DNA from: Ochotona curzoniae | Lineage: Eukaryota; Chordata; Mammalia; Lagomorpha; Ochotonidae | Direction of reading: 5' to 3' | Length of the DNA: 64,000 bases | Assembly (NCBI RefSeq): GCF_017591425.1 | Contig: NW_024465885.1 | Location: 35,224,501-35,288,500 of the forward strand | Part shown: one piece after another, positions 61,401 through 64,000 of the stretch | How positions within the stretch are numbered: the stretch's first letter is position 1 | How the letters are laid out: the number at the start of each line of letters is the position of its first letter | Notes under the pieces: generated by a model | What the model saw: only the letters and a program-made list of their open reading frames with translations | Databases searched by the model: none | What the model was told of the DNA's origin: nothing | Made by a program: the position numbers and the translations under genes

Positions 61401-61589
61401 TAAGGTTGTGCATGTTGAAAATTATTGTATTCTTAAGGGCTTTAGGATTTATGTATAATTTACATATATCACAAAACATAATGCATAATTATGCTTCAAT
61501 GCAAGAAGAATAAATAAAAAGATCCAAAAAGCCAAAAAATGAAAGGCATATGTTTTCTAAATTCATTTTTTTCTAAATTTTAAATTAAT
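58421..61589. other. AT-rich stretch, nothing recognised
   Basis: No gene, RNA gene or definite repeat family identified over about 3.2 kb. Confidence 0.45.
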
Positions 61590-62330
61590 ATTTAATTTTA
61601 ATTAATTTTTTATTGTTAATAACATTGTATTATGTGATACAGTTTTATAGGCACTGGGATTCCCCCCACCCCTCCCACAACCCTACCCCCATGGTGGATT
61701 CCTCCACCTTACTGCATAATCACAGTTGAGGTTCAATTGGGATTCCTTCATTACAAGCATATACCTAGCATAGAGTCCAGCATCTTATTGTCCAGATAAG
61801 TTCAGCAGCTTCTAGGGGAGACCTCTGGTCTGAAGGTAGAGCTAACAGAGTAAAGTCACGGTCAGTTAAAAGCCCCAACAAAACATCAGCAACAATATAC
61901 AATGTTATGAAATTGATTGACATAGTATTGAGTAAACAATATATTAAAAATAATGCAAGTTCAATTTTTCACAACACATGGGTTGAGACAGTATCAATGA
62001 CAGGTTTAAAAACAAATAAACAACAAAAACAAATAAAATTACTGGTTAAATTAAGGCAAACATGTGGTATCTAGCCTTTTGGGATTCGCTCATTTCCCTT
62101 AGCATTATAGTTTCCAGTTGGGCCCATTTAGCCACAAAGAACTGCTTCTTGTTAAATTCATTTTTATTCCATATCCTAAATATATTGCATTTGAAAATTT
62201 TTTTTTCATCAAACTCAGAAAAAGGATGCTGCTCATTCTTCATTAGAAGTAAATGGGCTTCCATAAATTAATTTACTTTTCCTTTATTCCATGGCTAAAT
62301 AGTCTTTGGAAATAAGTTGGATGTATGCAG
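61590..62330 (-). mobile_element. L1 3'-UTR fragment, antisense
   Basis: Starts with T-rich 'aattttttattgttaataa', then GGGATTCCCCCCACCCCTCC and CCCATGGTGGATTCCTCCAC. It continues to the 'cccttagcattatagtttcc' pattern near 62,095. It is the best preserved of the antisense L1 tails in the window; the reverse-transcriptase part is not present. Confidence 0.7.
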
Positions 62331-62779
62331 TAATTTCAACCAAAAGAAAGCTTTGGATAGTAATATCACAAACATGGAAGCTGTTGTAAATCAATTTTCT
62401 AAATCCTGACTACATTTTTTATTGGATAGTAACTTGAAAAAATGAGACAACATCTTGTATCTCAGATATTCCTCTGTGGTAAATGTATAATCATTACATC
62501 TGACATACAAGAGTTCCAAGAAGATTAAGATTTTTAACTTTATTGACATACTTTGAACAGTTTCATGTAACATATAAGCTATGAACATATCTTCGTTTTC
62601 AAAAAATCAAATACCTTAAGTATGAATAACACTCCTGTTCAGTTAAGGAGATTAAAGTGTGTAGACTCCAGTGACATCGCATGTATTACAAATGTACATC
62701 ACAGTTAAGAAATGTTCATTTACATCAGAATGGGAGAACACCTTTGACAGAAAGTGTTCGTGTCTGATAGAATTGGAAC

Positions 62780-63612
62780 AGCAGGGTGCATATATGAGCA
62801 ATCCAAGATGCATACTAGCACGTGCACTTGAAAGTTATGAACAACAAGGGTTAATATGCAAGGGACGAGGGGAGGAACTTCAAGTGTAAAGTTAGAGAGT
62901 CAAACATGGCACCAAATCAGAACATACCTTTAACCTGAGAGGGGAGGGTTGCTCAATCACTCTTCTTTCAAGCCCCTTAAAAACTCATATTGATGGGGGG
63001 CTCATGCTCTCCTTGTACTGCCTCTGTGGCAGATTTGGTCCCTCGTGCTTTGGTTCTCTTCATCTCTTGCATGCTTGGCTCTTACCTTTTTGCACTTTCT
63101 CTTTCTGGCTCAGTCTTACTGAACATGGTCCATTTATGCCTATATTCTTTACCCTCTGAATAAATGTTACCAGTTTTTTTAAGCCATGTCTGTACCTTTG
63201 AGTAAAATGAGTTTGAAGTAACAGGTAAGAACCTAGAAAGTAAATAGTCATCAAGTCAGCCAGGAGTTAGAAATGACAATGTGGTGAATGAATTCAATTG
63301 GTGACTGCCCTAGCTACACGTGGCTTTTGATTGCAACTTGAAAAATCACTAGCAGTATTTCCAGCTAGTGTACTTTTAAGAGTTCCAACAGAGGTAAGGC
63401 CTATGCAGACTTATTAGCATTAATGGAATGTGGGCAGAGCAGCTGAAATAAGGTGGCATACTTTGTGGATGTTTACAATTTTATAAGTGTGTCCATGCTG
63501 TTTGCAGTAAGTGTCTTAGGATAATTATTGCTGGGGAAGCTGGAACATAAGTTTTAGCTAAATGATGGACTCCATGATGATGACCATTTTTTCCCCTCAG
63601 GGTTTTGATTCA
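62780..63612 (+). mobile_element. 5' LTR of an old ERV (third copy of the family at 56.3 kb)
   Basis: AACCTGAGAGGGGAGGG, a TATA-like CCCCTTAAAAACT near 62,975, a GGGGGGCTCATGCTCTC block and AATAAA at 63,159-63,164 are followed by AATGGAATGTGGGCAGAGC, GTGTCCATG, GTGTCTTAGGATAATTATTG and GGGGAAGCTGGAACATAAG. This is the order of the LTR at 56,268-56,935, in the opposite orientation, with extra sequence near 63,170-63,380. It appears to end in CA at 63,611-63,612. The start is approximate. The interval 62,331-62,780 is unassigned. Confidence 0.6.
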
Positions 63613-64000
63613 TTTTGGAGTTTCAACTGTGATTTTTCCTTTGTTAATTTCTTCTATCACCAAATGAATGATTGCCTAGTAACCCAAGGTGCTGTTAGCA
63701 AGATGAGACTCCAAGCATGGCTGAAACACCACTTCCTATAGCACAGGGCAGGAGTTCCATAGTCAATATGGCAGCTCCCAGGGAATATGTTATTGCCAAT
63801 AGGGCAGCCTCCTCTGGGGATTTTCACTCATGCCATATAACCAGTCAACAGTTTCATGATGCTTTTGTTCTTTGATTTTAAGGCTTTACACGGATTGTCA
63901 CCCCGGATGGATTTCAGGCAGGAAGCACTGCCACCTCTGATACTCTGATTTGGGTAAAGGAAGAGATCAGTGCTTCAGGAGGAGCTTAGGAGGCCCTGAA
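63613..64000 (+). mobile_element. probable internal leader of the old ERV, cut by the window end
   Basis: Directly after the LTR end comes TTTTGGAGTTTCAACTGTGA. It has the same TTTTGGAG start, in the same place, as the primer-binding-like site of the captured LTR at 12,011-12,031. The sequence then becomes less AT-rich and has no long frame before the window ends. Confidence 0.45.

Overview
This window is non-coding mammalian nuclear DNA. It is AT-rich and intergenic or deep-intronic, and retrotransposons dominate it. The best guide to the organism is a tRNA-derived SINE family of about 300-350 bp that occurs some twenty times in both orientations. It has a GGGCCCGGCGCGGTGGC-type head, a CCCATATGGGCGCCGGTTCTAA core, a GGCCTGGGAAAGCAGT block and an A-rich tail. 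This is the C-SINE of lagomorphs. The near-consensus copies differ from the rabbit form I know, so a pika (Ochotona) is the best guess; I could not check this by alignment. No cellular protein-coding gene is recognisable. At most there is one exon-like island, at 47,315-47,499.

Layout. 1-2,030: antisense, decayed L1 with poly-T and T-rich tracts. 5,234-8,425: a GC-rich, non-coding retroposed element of 3.19 kb on the minus strand, flanked by a perfect 16-bp target-site duplication. 9,043-17,429: a complete class II (betaretrovirus-like, ERVK-type) provirus on the minus strand. It has two 1,142-bp LTRs that look identical, a 6-bp target-site duplication (GGAATC), a tRNA-Lys-type primer binding site, a polypurine tract, a splice donor and an intact 760-codon gag. 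Protease, most of reverse transcriptase and integrase are missing, and env survives only as an interrupted 3' remnant. Between the pol and env remnants lies the end of an unrelated, older LTR with its own primer-binding-like site. The element is therefore a mosaic, non-autonomous provirus that inserted very recently. 17,436-64,000: AT-rich sequence with scattered C-SINEs, antisense L1 3'-UTR pieces, microsatellites and several decayed LTRs (about 52.6 kb, 56.3 kb and 62.8 kb). There is also a G-depleted, C-rich block (about 48.4-48.8 kb), an AT-rich cruciform-prone repeat (30.66 kb) and a few patches that look like conserved non-coding sequence.

No set of genes works together here. The one interacting system is the retroelement community. 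The gutted provirus would supply Gag but needs protease, reverse transcriptase and integrase in trans. The SINEs and the 3.19-kb element carry the tails and target duplications expected of L1-driven mobilisation. The most unusual item is the mosaic provirus with identical LTRs; next is the unrecognised 3.19-kb non-coding retroposon.
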